This document shows, piece by piece, positions 16,516 through 24,572 of a stretch of DNA of 64,000 nucleotides. The DNA lies in contig JBAZVI010000012.1 of assembly GCA_041660925.1 (NCBI GenBank), positions 1 to 64,000 on the forward strand. The letters are read 5' to 3'. The DNA is from Elusimicrobiota bacterium (GTDB lineage: Bacteria > Elusimicrobiota > Elusimicrobia > UBA1565). The first letter of the stretch is position 1, and every line of letters begins with the position of its first letter. Both the position numbers and the translations under genes were made by a program. Under the pieces are notes generated by a model. The model did not search any database and had not been told where the DNA came from. It saw nothing but the letters and a program-made list of their open reading frames with translations.

Positions 16516-17912
16516 CAGATCGACAGGGTCGGCCCTTCGAGGCGGCGCAGGAGGTCGAGCCCCGCCTTCCACACGTCGCCGGCCCCGAGGGTCAGGACGA
16601 CGTCGCCGGTGCGCAGCTCGCGCACGAGGTCCACGGCCCGCGTGAAGGGCCGGGCGTCGACGCCGCTGCGCCTGGCCGATTCGAGGATCAGCTTGGAGCT
16701 GACGCCCCGCAGCGGCTTCTCCCCGGCCGCATAGACGTCCATCACGTAGACCCGGTCGGCCCCCCGCAGGGCCGGTCCGAAGCGGCGGTGCAGGAGCTTC
16801 GTGCGGCTGTAGCGGTGCGGCTGGAAGACGACGATGAGCCGGCGTCCGGCGCCTTTCAGGGCCCGGAGCGTCGCGGCGACCTCGGTCGGGTGGTGGCCGT
16901 AGTCGTCGAGGAAGACGACGCCCTGCGCCCGTCCCAGGTTCTCCATGCGCCGGCCGACCCCGCGGAACTCGCCGAGGCCGGCGAAGACCTTGCGTAGGTC
17001 GAAGCCGAGGAAGTCCCCCACCGCGACCGCCGCGAGCGCGTTGAGCGCGTTGTGGCGTCCGCAGACCTTGAGCTCGAGCTCCCCGACGCGGCGCCCGCGC
17101 CGGAAGACGCGCAGGCGCTGCCCGGGGCCCTTCGTCTTCGACCCGATGGGCCCGCGGTCCTCCAGGACCCGCGCCGTCCAGTCCGCGCCGGGACGCAGAC
17201 CGTAGGTCACGACCGTGCGGCCGACCTTCGGCACGAGGGCGCGGACGGCGGGGTCGTCGGCGCAGAGCACCGCCGCGCCGTAGAAGGGCAGGCGGTGGAG
17301 GTAGTCCACGAAGGCCGCGCGCAGCCGCTCGACGGTGCCGTAGTGGTCGAGGTGGTCGTCGTCGACGTTGGTGACGACGGCGACGAGCGGGAAGAGGCGC
17401 ACGAAGGAGCCGTCCGACTCGTCGGCCTCGGCCACGAGATAGTCGCCGCCGCCGAGCCGCGCGTTCGAGCGGATGTTCGCGAGCTGGCCGCCGATGATCA
17501 TCGTCGGGTCGGCCCCGGCGCGGGCGAGGGCGAGGGCCACCATCGAGGTCGTCGTCGTCTTCCCGTGGGAGCCCGCGACGGCGACGGTCCTCTTGATGCG
17601 GCAGAGCTCGGCGAGCATCTCGGCGCGCGGCACGATGGGGATGCCCGCGGCCCGGGCGACCGCGAGCTCGGGGTTCGTCGGGTCGACCGCGGAGCTCACG
17701 ACGACGACCTGCGCGCCGCGGGTGTGCGCCGCGCGGTGCCCGCGGAAGCAGCGCGCGCCGGCCTTCGTCAGTGCGCGCGTGACCTCGGTCTCGCGCAGGT
17801 CGGAGCCCGAGACGCCGTAGCCGAGGTTGAGCAGGACGCGGGCGATGCCGCTCATGCCGACCCCTCCGATGCCGACGAAATGGATGCGGCGGACGAAGCC
17901 TCTCATCATCAT
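16515..17912 (-). CDS. murC: UDP-N-acetylmuramate-L-alanine ligase MurC
   Basis: 465 aa from the first of three consecutive ATGs (17912), chosen because it overlaps the upstream stop as ATGA and has GGAG 8 nt upstream. The N-terminal Rossmann domain reads HFVGIGGVGMSGIARVLLN. The ATP-binding loop GSHGKTTTT is at 114-122. The central Mur-ligase motif EADESDGSF and the C-terminal FLDDYGHHPTEVAATL, FQPHRYSRTK and TLGAGDVW are diagnostic of MurC. It adds L-Ala to UDP-MurNAc in cytoplasmic peptidoglycan synthesis. It is the only mur gene in the window, not in a dcw cluster. Confidence 0.95.
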   Translation of the reverse strand: MMMRGFVRRIHFVGIGGVGMSGIARVLLNLGYGVSGSDLRETEVTRALTKAGARCFRGHRAAHTRGAQVVVVSSAVDPTNPELAVARAAGIPIVPRAEMLAELCRIKRTVAVAGSHGKTTTTSMVALALARAGADPTMIIGGQLANIRSNARLGGGDYLVAEADESDGSFVRLFPLVAVVTNVDDDHLDHYGTVERLRAAFVDYLHRLPFYGAAVLCADDPAVRALVPKVGRTVVTYGLRPGADWTARVLEDRGPIGSKTKGPGQRLRVFRRGRRVGELELKVCGRHNALNALAAVAVGDFLGFDLRKVFAGLGEFRGVGRRMENLGRAQGVVFLDDYGHHPTEVAATLRALKGAGRRLIVVFQPHRYSRTKLLHRRFGPALRGADRVYVMDVYAAGEKPLRGVSSKLILESARRSGVDARPFTRAVDLVRELRTGDVVLTLGAGDVWKAGLDLLRRLEGPTLSI

Positions 17913-19642
17913 GGCGTCTTCTCCAGCACGGAAGGCCGCTCGAGCCACTTGAGCGCTTCGGCGGCGGTCCTGTTCTTGGGCGCGAGTTCGAGCGCCTTGC
18001 GGTAGGCCGCGAGGGCCCCGCGTTCGTCGCCGCGGATGACGCGGGAGACGCCGAGGCCGAGATGCGCGAGGGCTTCGCGCGGGTCCAGCGCGATGGCGCG
18101 CCGGAAGCACTCCTCGGAGCCCTTGGCGTCGCCGAGGGTGGCCCGTCCGACGCCCTCCGTGACCCAGGCGAGCGCGCTCGGCGGCTCGGGGTCGCCGGGC
18201 TCCGGCAGGGCCTCCTCGACGAGCCGCATCCAGCCGGTGCCGATGACCCAGAGGCCGAGATCGTTGCCGACGTCGTGCGGCTGATACGAGACGCGGCCCT
18301 TCGCGCTCGCCGCCGCGGGGGAGCCGGCGGCGGGCTTGTCCGAGACGGAGAGGTTCATCCCGACGCGCACCTCGGCGTCCGGCGGGGCCTTCGCCAGCGA
18401 GGCGCGCAGCTCCGAGACGATGGCGCGGACCTCTTCGGCCCGGCCGGCCGCGTCGGCGGCCTTGAGCGTGAACTCGCGGCGGACCGCCGAGGTCTGCCCT
18501 CCCGCGGGCGCCGCGCCTCCGGCGCGCTCGAGGGCGCGCTTGAGCGCGGTGCGTCCTTCCCGCTTGCCGGCGGTCACGAGCTTCGCCTTGGGCAGGAAGA
18601 CCATGTCCACGCGCAGCGCGGCGTCGCGGTCGAGCGGGAGGCGCGAGAGGTTGCGGGAGAGCACGTCGAGCGGGCCTTCGGCGCCCTGCGGGGACTCCTT
18701 CGGCGCGTCCGGGGCGTCGGACTTCCCCCCGTAGGAGGTGGAGAGCGCGAGCCCGCCCCCGCGCTCGTCGGGCGTCAGGTGGAAGACCGCGGAGAGCACG
18801 TCGCGGACGGCGGCGGTCTTGCCTCCCGCCATCAGAGAGCGGGCGGCGCGGTAGCGCGCGACCGCGTCCCGGGGCTTCAGGCGCACCGCGCGGCGGAACA
18901 TGTCGGCGGCGTCGCCGGAACGCCCCATCCGGTCGTAGAGCGCGCCGAGTTCGAGGACCGCCTCCTGGTAGAGAGGATAGAGGCGGAGGGCGGACTTCAG
19001 CGAGGCCACCGCCTCCTCGTCGCGGCCGAGCTTGCGGTAGAGCGTGCCGAGCTGGTAGTGATACAGCGGGTTCTGGGGGTCGTAGACGACCGCCTTGCGG
19101 AAGCGGACGAGCGCCGCGTCGAAGGCGCCCCGCCCGTCCTCGATGGAGCCCAGGTCCATCTGGATGTCCGCGCGCTTGGGGTCGATCTTCTCGGCCTCGA
19201 GGAACGCCCCGTAAGCCCTCTCGGTCTCCCCGCGCCAGGCGTAGACGATCCCGAGCAGGAGCCAGGTCTGGGAGCTCTTCGGGTCGAGCTTGAGACTCTC
19301 GTTGAACTCCTGTTCCGCCTGGTCCACCTGCCCCGTCCAGTAGTGGGCGGCGCCGAGCATGCGCCGCGCCAGGGGGTCCTTGGGGTCGCGCAGCACCGCC
19401 TTGGAGAACTCGCGCTCCGCCTCATCGTAGCGGCGCTCGTCCATGAGCGCCGAGCCGCGCGAGAGGTCGCGCGCGGCCTGGGCCTGCATCATCATGTCCC
19501 AGTAGGTGGTCTGGCCTTCGGCGGTCTTCTCGGCCGCGGCGGGCAGAGCGGCCGACGAGAGGAGAAGCGCCGCCGAGAGGAGCGCCGCGCCTCCCCCCGC
19601 CCATCCCGCGGGGAAGGAGACCGGGGGAGAGGAGATGGGCAT
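17909..19642 (-). CDS. Exported TPR-repeat protein
   Basis: 577 aa from the ATG at 19642, which has AAGGG 7 nt upstream; an in-frame GTG at 19663 is the alternative. A signal peptide (LLSAALLLSSAALPAAA) precedes six to seven TPR units (about 65-290; e.g. DEAEREFSKAVLRDPKDPLA and YHYQLGTLYRKLGRDEEAVA). A central Lys/Ala-rich non-TPR region (~300-470) follows, then two more TPRs at the C-terminus (ECFRRAIALDPREALAHLGL, ALAAYRKALELAPKNRT). Such proteins scaffold envelope assemblies. It lies between a CsgG-like lipoprotein and murC with overlapping or near-overlapping ends, so an envelope-assembly role is plausible but unproven. Confidence 0.88.
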   Translation of the reverse strand: MPISSPPVSFPAGWAGGGAALLSAALLLSSAALPAAAEKTAEGQTTYWDMMMQAQAARDLSRGSALMDERRYDEAEREFSKAVLRDPKDPLARRMLGAAHYWTGQVDQAEQEFNESLKLDPKSSQTWLLLGIVYAWRGETERAYGAFLEAEKIDPKRADIQMDLGSIEDGRGAFDAALVRFRKAVVYDPQNPLYHYQLGTLYRKLGRDEEAVASLKSALRLYPLYQEAVLELGALYDRMGRSGDAADMFRRAVRLKPRDAVARYRAARSLMAGGKTAAVRDVLSAVFHLTPDERGGGLALSTSYGGKSDAPDAPKESPQGAEGPLDVLSRNLSRLPLDRDAALRVDMVFLPKAKLVTAGKREGRTALKRALERAGGAAPAGGQTSAVRREFTLKAADAAGRAEEVRAIVSELRASLAKAPPDAEVRVGMNLSVSDKPAAGSPAAASAKGRVSYQPHDVGNDLGLWVIGTGWMRLVEEALPEPGDPEPPSALAWVTEGVGRATLGDAKGSEECFRRAIALDPREALAHLGLGVSRVIRGDERGALAAYRKALELAPKNRTAAEALKWLERPSVLEKTP

Positions 19643-19644
19643 GT

Positions 19645-20271
19645 TCAGCCCTTGATCTGCCACAGAGGAGACAGGGAGCGAGCGAAGGAGGACGCGATCG
19701 ACGACATGGCCGCGTCGATGTCGAAGCCCTCCCAGCTCTGCCGCGCCGACCAGAGGATGGAGCCGGTCTCGACCTCGACGAGTCGGGCGGTGAGCCCCAC
19801 GAGGGCGGCGGAGGTGATGATGTTCGCGTTCGAAGGCCCGTAGGCCGGCGCCTGCGTGAAGTAGACGCCGGAGCCCATGGCGACGACGGGCTGTCCGATG
19901 AACGCGGCCGAGGAGCTGTTCATGACGTAATAGCTCTGCGGCGGGGAGTACTGGGTGACCGAGCCGACGAGCACCGCGTCGACGCCGAGGATGCGTCCCG
20001 CCTTGCGCACGGTGGCGGGGTCGAGCGCGCCGCTCGCCCCCAGCCGCTGCTCGGCGAGCACGGCCTCGAGCCGGCCGCGTTCGACGACGTCGGCCCCGGC
20101 CTTGAGCAGCTCATGAGCGAGGAAGTCGGCGGCGGCGCCGCCGCCGGGCCCCTCGAAGCCGGCCAGCGCGACGCGGCGTACGCGGGCGTCGCGGAAGCGC
20201 GGGCTGAAGGAGACGTCGGGCCCGGCGCAGGCGGCGAGGAGCAGGAAGACGGCGAGGGCGGTCCTCTTCAC
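19645..20271 (-). CDS. CsgG/LpoB-like lipoprotein
   Basis: 208 aa from the GTG at 20271 (overlap GTGA with the upstream gene). The lipobox LLAAC is at residues ~12-16 (KRTALAVFLLLAACAG), predicting a lipid-anchored periplasmic protein. The CsgG-type fold is suggested by RRVALAGFEG, then ELLKAGADVVERGRLEAVLA and RILGVDAVLVGSVTQY, plus RLVEVETGSILWSARQ. CsgG relatives form outer-membrane secretion channels or, as LpoB, activate penicillin-binding proteins. The next-but-one gene is murC, so a link to peptidoglycan synthesis is attractive but inferred. Confidence 0.85.
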   Translation of the reverse strand: MKRTALAVFLLLAACAGPDVSFSPRFRDARVRRVALAGFEGPGGGAAADFLAHELLKAGADVVERGRLEAVLAEQRLGASGALDPATVRKAGRILGVDAVLVGSVTQYSPPQSYYVMNSSSAAFIGQPVVAMGSGVYFTQAPAYGPSNANIITSAALVGLTARLVEVETGSILWSARQSWEGFDIDAAMSSIASSFARSLSPLWQIKG

Positions 20272-20687
20272 GGGCGCAGCCGCGCGAGGTGCCGGCGGGC
20301 CGTCTCGCTCTCCTTGTCGGTCTTCGCGAAGCGCAGGCACTTCTCCCAGGCCTCGACGGCGGCGTAGACGTCCCCGAGCTTCTCGTGGATGAGGCCGAGC
20401 ATGAACCAGGCGGAAGCGTCCTCGGGCCGGAGCTCGACGACCTTCTTGAAGGCCTCCAGCGCCCGGCGCGGCTCGCCGAGCCGCTGTTCGAGCAGGCCGA
20501 GCCGCCGCCAGAGTTCGGCGTCGGCGGGCGCCGTCCGCAGGGACTCCTCGAGCCCGGCGCGGACCGCGTACAGCTTCTCCCGCTCCTCGCTCGAGAGCTC
20601 GGCGGCGGTGGCATGAGCGCGCGCGAGCGCGGCGGCGCCTCCGACGAACAGGACGGCGAACGCACACACGGCGATCCAGGTCCTCAT
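20268..20687 (-). CDS. Small membrane-anchored or exported TPR protein
   Basis: 139 aa. An N-terminal hydrophobic stretch (WIAVCAFAVLFVGGAAALA) acts as signal or anchor. Two to three TPR units follow: ELWRRLGLLEQRLGEPRRAL, AWFMLGLIHEKLGDVYAAVE and a capping helix. It overlaps rdgB (ATGA, 20684-20687) and the lipoprotein gene (GTGA), so the three are translationally coupled. It is probably a periplasmic partner of the CsgG-like lipoprotein. Confidence 0.85.
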   Translation of the reverse strand: MRTWIAVCAFAVLFVGGAAALARAHATAAELSSEEREKLYAVRAGLEESLRTAPADAELWRRLGLLEQRLGEPRRALEAFKKVVELRPEDASAWFMLGLIHEKLGDVYAAVEAWEKCLRFAKTDKESETARRHLARLRP

Positions 20688-21295
20688 GGGCGGCCCTCCG
20701 CGGCGAAGGTTCGCAGACGCCGGACCGCGGCCTCGAGGGCGCGGGCACGGTGGCTGACGCGGTTCTTCTCCTCTTCGGAGAGCTCCGCGAGCGTCCGCTC
20801 TCCCCCGGTGAGGAGGAAGAGCGGGTCGTAGCCGAAGCCCCGCTGTCCGCGGGGGGCGTCGGCGATGGTCCCGTCGAGGCGGCCCTCGTCGAGATGGGTC
20901 GTGCCGTCGGGGAAAGCCAGGCAGACGACGCAGCGAAAACAGGCGCCGCGCTCCGCCGGGGCCGCGCCGCGGAGCTCCCGCAGGAGCTTCGCGTTGTTGT
21001 CGTCGTAGGTGCAGCCCTCGCCGGCCCAGCGCGCCGAATAGACGCCGGGAGCCCCGTCCAGTCGGAAGACCTCGAGGCCGGTGTCGTCGGCGAGGGACGG
21101 CAGGCCCGCTCCGAGCGCGGCGCTCAACGCCTTCTTGCGCGCGTTCTCCTCGAGGGTGGCCCCGTCCTCGACGACCTCGGGCAGAGCGGGGTAGTCGTCC
21201 ATCGAGCGCACGCGCAGGGCGGGCACCGCGGCGCGCAGAAGCGCCGAGAGCTCGCCGACCTTGTGACGGTTGCGGGTCGCCAGGAGGAGTTCCAC
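20684..21295 (-). CDS. rdgB: RdgB/HAM1 non-canonical purine NTP pyrophosphatase
   Basis: 203 aa from a GTG at 21295, where the family N-terminus begins (ELLLATRNRHKVGEL, with the T-x-N-x-x-K substrate motif). Further signatures are LADDTGLEVFRLDGAPGVYS, GFGYDPLF and ELSEEEKNRVSHRARAL. The enzyme hydrolyses (d)ITP and XTP to monophosphates, keeping deaminated purines out of nucleic acids. It is the first gene of a minus-strand operon leading to murC and rsmA. Its leader is very short (see promoter at 21290-21337). Confidence 0.95.
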   Translation of the reverse strand: MELLLATRNRHKVGELSALLRAAVPALRVRSMDDYPALPEVVEDGATLEENARKKALSAALGAGLPSLADDTGLEVFRLDGAPGVYSARWAGEGCTYDDNNAKLLRELRGAAPAERGACFRCVVCLAFPDGTTHLDEGRLDGTIADAPRGQRGFGYDPLFLLTGGERTLAELSEEEKNRVSHRARALEAAVRRLRTFAAEGRP

Positions 21296-21337
21296 AGTAG
21301 AGGTAAAAATTATATATTCGCGGGAGGAGGCCCACAA
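21290..21337. promoter_or_regulatory. Overlapping divergent promoters of rdgB and the BON-exporter operon
   Basis: Minus strand: TATAAT (complement of 21309-21314) with TTGTGG (complement of 21332-21337) at 17-bp spacing. This predicts an rdgB transcript starting only about 7 nt before its GTG. Plus strand: TATATT (21313-21318) with TTCCAC (21290-21295) at 17 bp. The two -10 boxes overlap, so firing in one direction should interfere with the other. Confidence 0.5.
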
Positions 21338-21338
21338 G

Positions 21339-21629
21339 ATGACGACCCGCACCGCCGCCGCCCTTCTGGCGCTGTTCCTGACGGGGGCCTGCTCCGGCAG
21401 CCGCCGGAACCTCGACATGAGCGACGCCGCCATCGAGGCCCGCGTGAAGACCGAGCTCAAGGCCCACCCCGAGCTGGCGGTCCGCTTCCTCGACGTGGAC
21501 TCCGACCAGGGCATCGTCCACGTCTCCGGGATGGTGGAGACGCCCGAGCAGCGCCGCCGCATCCAGACCCTCGGGGAGCGCGTCGCCGGCGTGCGCCAGA
21601 TGATCGTCAACGTCGTCGTCTCGGAGTGA
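21339..21629 (+). CDS. BON-domain lipoprotein
   Basis: 96 aa from the ATG at 21339, preceded by a strong ribosome-binding site GGAGGAGG. The lipobox LTGAC (residues ~15-19) follows a hydrophobic signal (TAAALLALFL). The rest is one BON domain: IEARVKTELKAHPELAVRFL, then GIVHVSGMVETPEQRRRI and GVRQMIVNVVV. BON proteins (OsmY type) bind membranes in the periplasm. It overlaps the following TolC-like gene (GTGA), so it is probably an accessory part of that exporter. Confidence 0.88.
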   Translation: MTTRTAAALLALFLTGACSGSRRNLDMSDAAIEARVKTELKAHPELAVRFLDVDSDQGIVHVSGMVETPEQRRRIQTLGERVAGVRQMIVNVVVSE

Positions 21630-22924
21630 CCGCCCTCCTCCTCGCCTCGCTCCTTCTCGCCGCCCCCGCTTCCGCCGCGCCGCCGCCCCGCTGGACCCCC
21701 GAAGACTACGTCCGCGCCGTCCTCGCATCCGCGCCCGAGCTCGAGCGCTCCCGCGCCGAGGACGCCGCGGCGCGCGCCCGGCTGAGAGCGGCTTGGGCCG
21801 ACGCCGCCCTGCCGCGCCTCTCCTTCAGCGCGAAGGCCTACCCCTACGGCCACAACCCCTCCGACGCGGACGCCTTCCGCCGCTGGGGCCTCGCCCATGA
21901 CCAGGTCGCCCTCGCCTCGTCGCTGAACTGGAACATCATCGACCTGACCGACGAGTTCAAGGTCCGCGAGGCCCGTCTCGCGCGCGACGGCGCGCAGAGC
22001 TCCCTCGCGACGACGCTCCAGGAGCGCTCGCTCGAGGCGCTGAAGACCTACTTCGGGCTCTGGTTCCGGCGCAGGACCCTCGAGGTCCAGCGCGGGAACC
22101 TCGCCATGCAGGAGGAACAGTACGCGCTGACGCAGGACCTCTACAAGCACGGCATGAAGAGCTACGCCGACCTCCTCAAGAGCGAGACCGACCTGCTCTC
22201 CGCGCGCCTGCGCACGGCCGCGGCGGAAGCCGGGGCCCGCAGAGGACTTCTCGACTTCGACACCCTGCTGCGCGCCGAGCCCGACGCCCCCGCAGAGCTC
22301 CTCTCCGAGTTCACCCCTCCCGTCGCCCCCTCCGCGGAGCTCTCGGCCGACCTGCGGACCGCGCTCGCACGCCGCAGCGAACTCGCCGGCGCCCGCGCCG
22401 CGCTCGAGAAGGCCGTCCAGCGCCGCCGCCGCGCGATCGTCGAAGCCTTCCCCTCCCTCTCCCTGGACGCGCAGTGGCAGCGCAGCGACCCCGCCTCCTT
22501 CGGCGGACGCTACGCCGCCGCCCCGCCCAACCCGCGGTACCGCCTCGCCCTCGAACTCGCGCTGCCCTCGGGCTTCAACTTCGTCTCCCAGGAAGCGGCG
22601 GCCGCGGTCGCCGCAGCGGAGCGCCGGTCCGCCGCCGCCGGACTCGACGAGCGCGAGCGCCTGGTCCGCGCGGGAGTCGTCACGGCCCGCATCGAGCTCG
22701 AGCGTTCGCTCGCGGTCCTCGCGGTCGCCGAGCGCAAGACCCAGATCTCGAAGGAGAGCCTCGACCTCGTCACCGAGCAGTACCAGCAGGGCCGCGCGGA
22801 CATCATCCGGCTCGGCCAGGCCCAGCTCGACAGCCTCAACGCCCAGACCGAACGGGCGCAGGCCCTCCACGACGCGATGGTCTCGCAGGCGGAATACCGC
22901 TTTGCGACGGGAGAACCGCTATGA
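21626..22924 (+). CDS. TolC-like outer-membrane efflux protein
   Basis: 432 aa from a GTG overlapping the BON stop (GTGA). A signal peptide (TALLLASLLLAAPASA) is followed by the long, Ala/Arg/Glu-rich amphipathic helices of an OEP duplicate fold, e.g. EQYALTQDLYKHGMKSYADL and LVTEQYQQGRADIIRLGQAQ, the paired repeats typical of TolC. Family role: outer-membrane and periplasmic tunnel of a tripartite exporter. The operon also supplies an adaptor, ATPase and permease directly downstream. Confidence 0.88.
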   Translation: MTALLLASLLLAAPASAAPPPRWTPEDYVRAVLASAPELERSRAEDAAARARLRAAWADAALPRLSFSAKAYPYGHNPSDADAFRRWGLAHDQVALASSLNWNIIDLTDEFKVREARLARDGAQSSLATTLQERSLEALKTYFGLWFRRRTLEVQRGNLAMQEEQYALTQDLYKHGMKSYADLLKSETDLLSARLRTAAAEAGARRGLLDFDTLLRAEPDAPAELLSEFTPPVAPSAELSADLRTALARRSELAGARAALEKAVQRRRRAIVEAFPSLSLDAQWQRSDPASFGGRYAAAPPNPRYRLALELALPSGFNFVSQEAAAAVAAAERRSAAAGLDERERLVRAGVVTARIELERSLAVLAVAERKTQISKESLDLVTEQYQQGRADIIRLGQAQLDSLNAQTERAQALHDAMVSQAEYRFATGEPL

Positions 22925-23904
22925 AGAACGTCCTGCGCCGCCGCGCCGTGTGGATCCCGCTCGCGGTACTCCTCCTCGCCTTCGGCGGCTGGCGGCTCCA
23001 GCGCCGCCGGGCCGCGAAGGCGGCCCAGCCCGAGGGAGGCGCGACGACCGGGAAGGCGACGCGCGGGAGCCTCGAACTGCGCTTCAGCGACACCGGCGAC
23101 GTCGCCGCCAAGGACAGCGTCGACGTCGCTTCCAAGGTGAGCGGGCGCGTCATCGAGCTCGCCGTCCAGGAAGGAAGCCGCGTCTCCTCCGGACAGAAGC
23201 TCGCGGTCATCCAGCCCGGCCGCTCGGAGACCGAGAAGTATCTGCCGTCCTCGGTCCTCGCGCCCATCACGGGGACCGTGATGCGCTTCGTGCGCGACAA
23301 CGGGAACTCCTCCTCCTCCGACTTCGCGAAGGTCGGCGACTACGTCACCGGGCTCTTCGACTCGAACAGCCCGACCTACCTGCTCACGGTCGCGGACCTC
23401 CGCCGGATGCTCGTGCGCATGCGCATCAGCGAGATGGACGTGCTCAAGCTCAAGGAAGGCATGCCCGTCACGGTCAGCGTGGACGCCCTGCCCGCCGCCC
23501 GCTTCACCGGCCGGGTCTCGCTCATCTCCCCCCAGGCCGAGCGCGACAACAGCGGGCTCAAGGTCTTCCGCGTCGAGGTCGCCCTCGACGTGCAGGACGC
23601 GCGCCTGCGCCCGGGGATGACCTCGCGCGTGGAGACGCTCCTCGAGAAGCGCGAGAACGCGCTCAAGATCCCGCTCGCCGCGCTCTTCGAGGAAGCCGGG
23701 GAGACCTTCGCCTACCTGCAGACCCCGAAGAAGCCGCTGAAGACCCCGGTGAAGCCCGGTCTGCGCACGGAGACCGACGTCGAGGTCCTCGAGGGACTCA
23801 AGGAGGGCGACGTCGTGCTCACCGAAAAGCCCAAGGAGGCCGACGACTCCCCCGAGGTCGGACGAAAGGGCGCGCGCCTGCTGCGGAGGTCCGGCGGAGG
23901 ATGA
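22921..23904 (+). CDS. Periplasmic adaptor (membrane fusion protein, MacA/HlyD type)
   Basis: 327 aa, ATGA overlap with the TolC gene. One N-terminal anchor helix (WIPLAVLLLAFGGW) is present. A lipoyl-like half motif (VDVASKVSGRVIELAVQEGS) pairs with VLAPITGTVMRFVRDNG. A beta-barrel region contains LTVADLRRMLVRMRISEMDV, and a membrane-proximal domain ends in LKEGDVVLTEKP. The coiled-coil hairpin between the lipoyl halves is very short, so contact with TolC may be through a compact adaptor. Confidence 0.87.
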   Translation: MKNVLRRRAVWIPLAVLLLAFGGWRLQRRRAAKAAQPEGGATTGKATRGSLELRFSDTGDVAAKDSVDVASKVSGRVIELAVQEGSRVSSGQKLAVIQPGRSETEKYLPSSVLAPITGTVMRFVRDNGNSSSSDFAKVGDYVTGLFDSNSPTYLLTVADLRRMLVRMRISEMDVLKLKEGMPVTVSVDALPAARFTGRVSLISPQAERDNSGLKVFRVEVALDVQDARLRPGMTSRVETLLEKRENALKIPLAALFEEAGETFAYLQTPKKPLKTPVKPGLRTETDVEVLEGLKEGDVVLTEKPKEADDSPEVGRKGARLLRRSGGG

Positions 23905-24572
23905 TCGAGGTCCGCGGCCTGCGCAAGACCTACGGCGACGGGCCCGAGTCCTTCGAGGCCCTGCGCGGCATCGATTTCACCGTCCGCGACGGGGAGTTCG
24001 TCGCCGTGATGGGGCCTTCCGGCTGCGGCAAGTCCACCCTCCTGGCCATCCTCGGCCTCCTCGACCGCCCCAGCGAGGGCAGCTATCGCTTGGCCGGACG
24101 GGAGGTCGGGGCCCTCGACGACCTCGAGCGCACCCTCGAGCGGCGCGTCACCATCGGCTTCGTCTTCCAGTCCTTCAACCTCCTCCCGCGCATCAGCGCG
24201 CTCGAGAACGTCGCGCTGCCGATGACCTACGCGGGGGTCGCCCGCGTCGAACGGCGCGAACGCGCCGCGGCGATGCTCCACAAGGTCGGCCTGGGCAAGA
24301 AGACCCTGCGCACCCCGCTGCAGCTCTCCGGCGGCGAGCGCCAGCGCGTGAGCATCGCCCGCGCCCTCGCCAACGGGCCCCGCGTGCTCCTCGCCGACGA
24401 GCCGACGGGGAACCTCGACTCGCGGACCTCCGCGGAGATCCTCGCGCTCTTCGAGGAACTCCACGCCGACGGCATGACGACCGTCCTCGTCACCCATGAC
24501 CGCGCCGTCGCCGAGCGCTCCCAGCGGGTCCTGCGCGTCGCCGACGGCCTCATCGTCGAAGGAGACTCCTGA
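23901..24572 (+). CDS. ABC transporter ATP-binding protein (MacB/LolD type)
   Basis: 223 aa, ATGA overlap with the adaptor gene. Walker A GPSGCGKST is at 38-46, the Q-loop in FVFQSFNLLPRISALENVAL, signature LSGGERQRVSIARAL, Walker B LLADEPTGNLD and the switch His in VTHD. The NLLP-x-x-x-A-x-ENV pattern is typical of the MacB/LolD/FtsE group. It supplies mechanical energy from the cytoplasm to the permease encoded by the next gene. Confidence 0.95.
   Translation: MIEVRGLRKTYGDGPESFEALRGIDFTVRDGEFVAVMGPSGCGKSTLLAILGLLDRPSEGSYRLAGREVGALDDLERTLERRVTIGFVFQSFNLLPRISALENVALPMTYAGVARVERRERAAAMLHKVGLGKKTLRTPLQLSGGERQRVSIARALANGPRVLLADEPTGNLDSRTSAEILALFEELHADGMTTVLVTHDRAVAERSQRVLRVADGLIVEGDS

Noticed and set aside
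20684..22870. 728-codon minus-strand frame ending with RdgB
   Set aside because: The upstream two thirds are antisense to the TolC-like gene; RdgB homology begins at the GTG at 21295.
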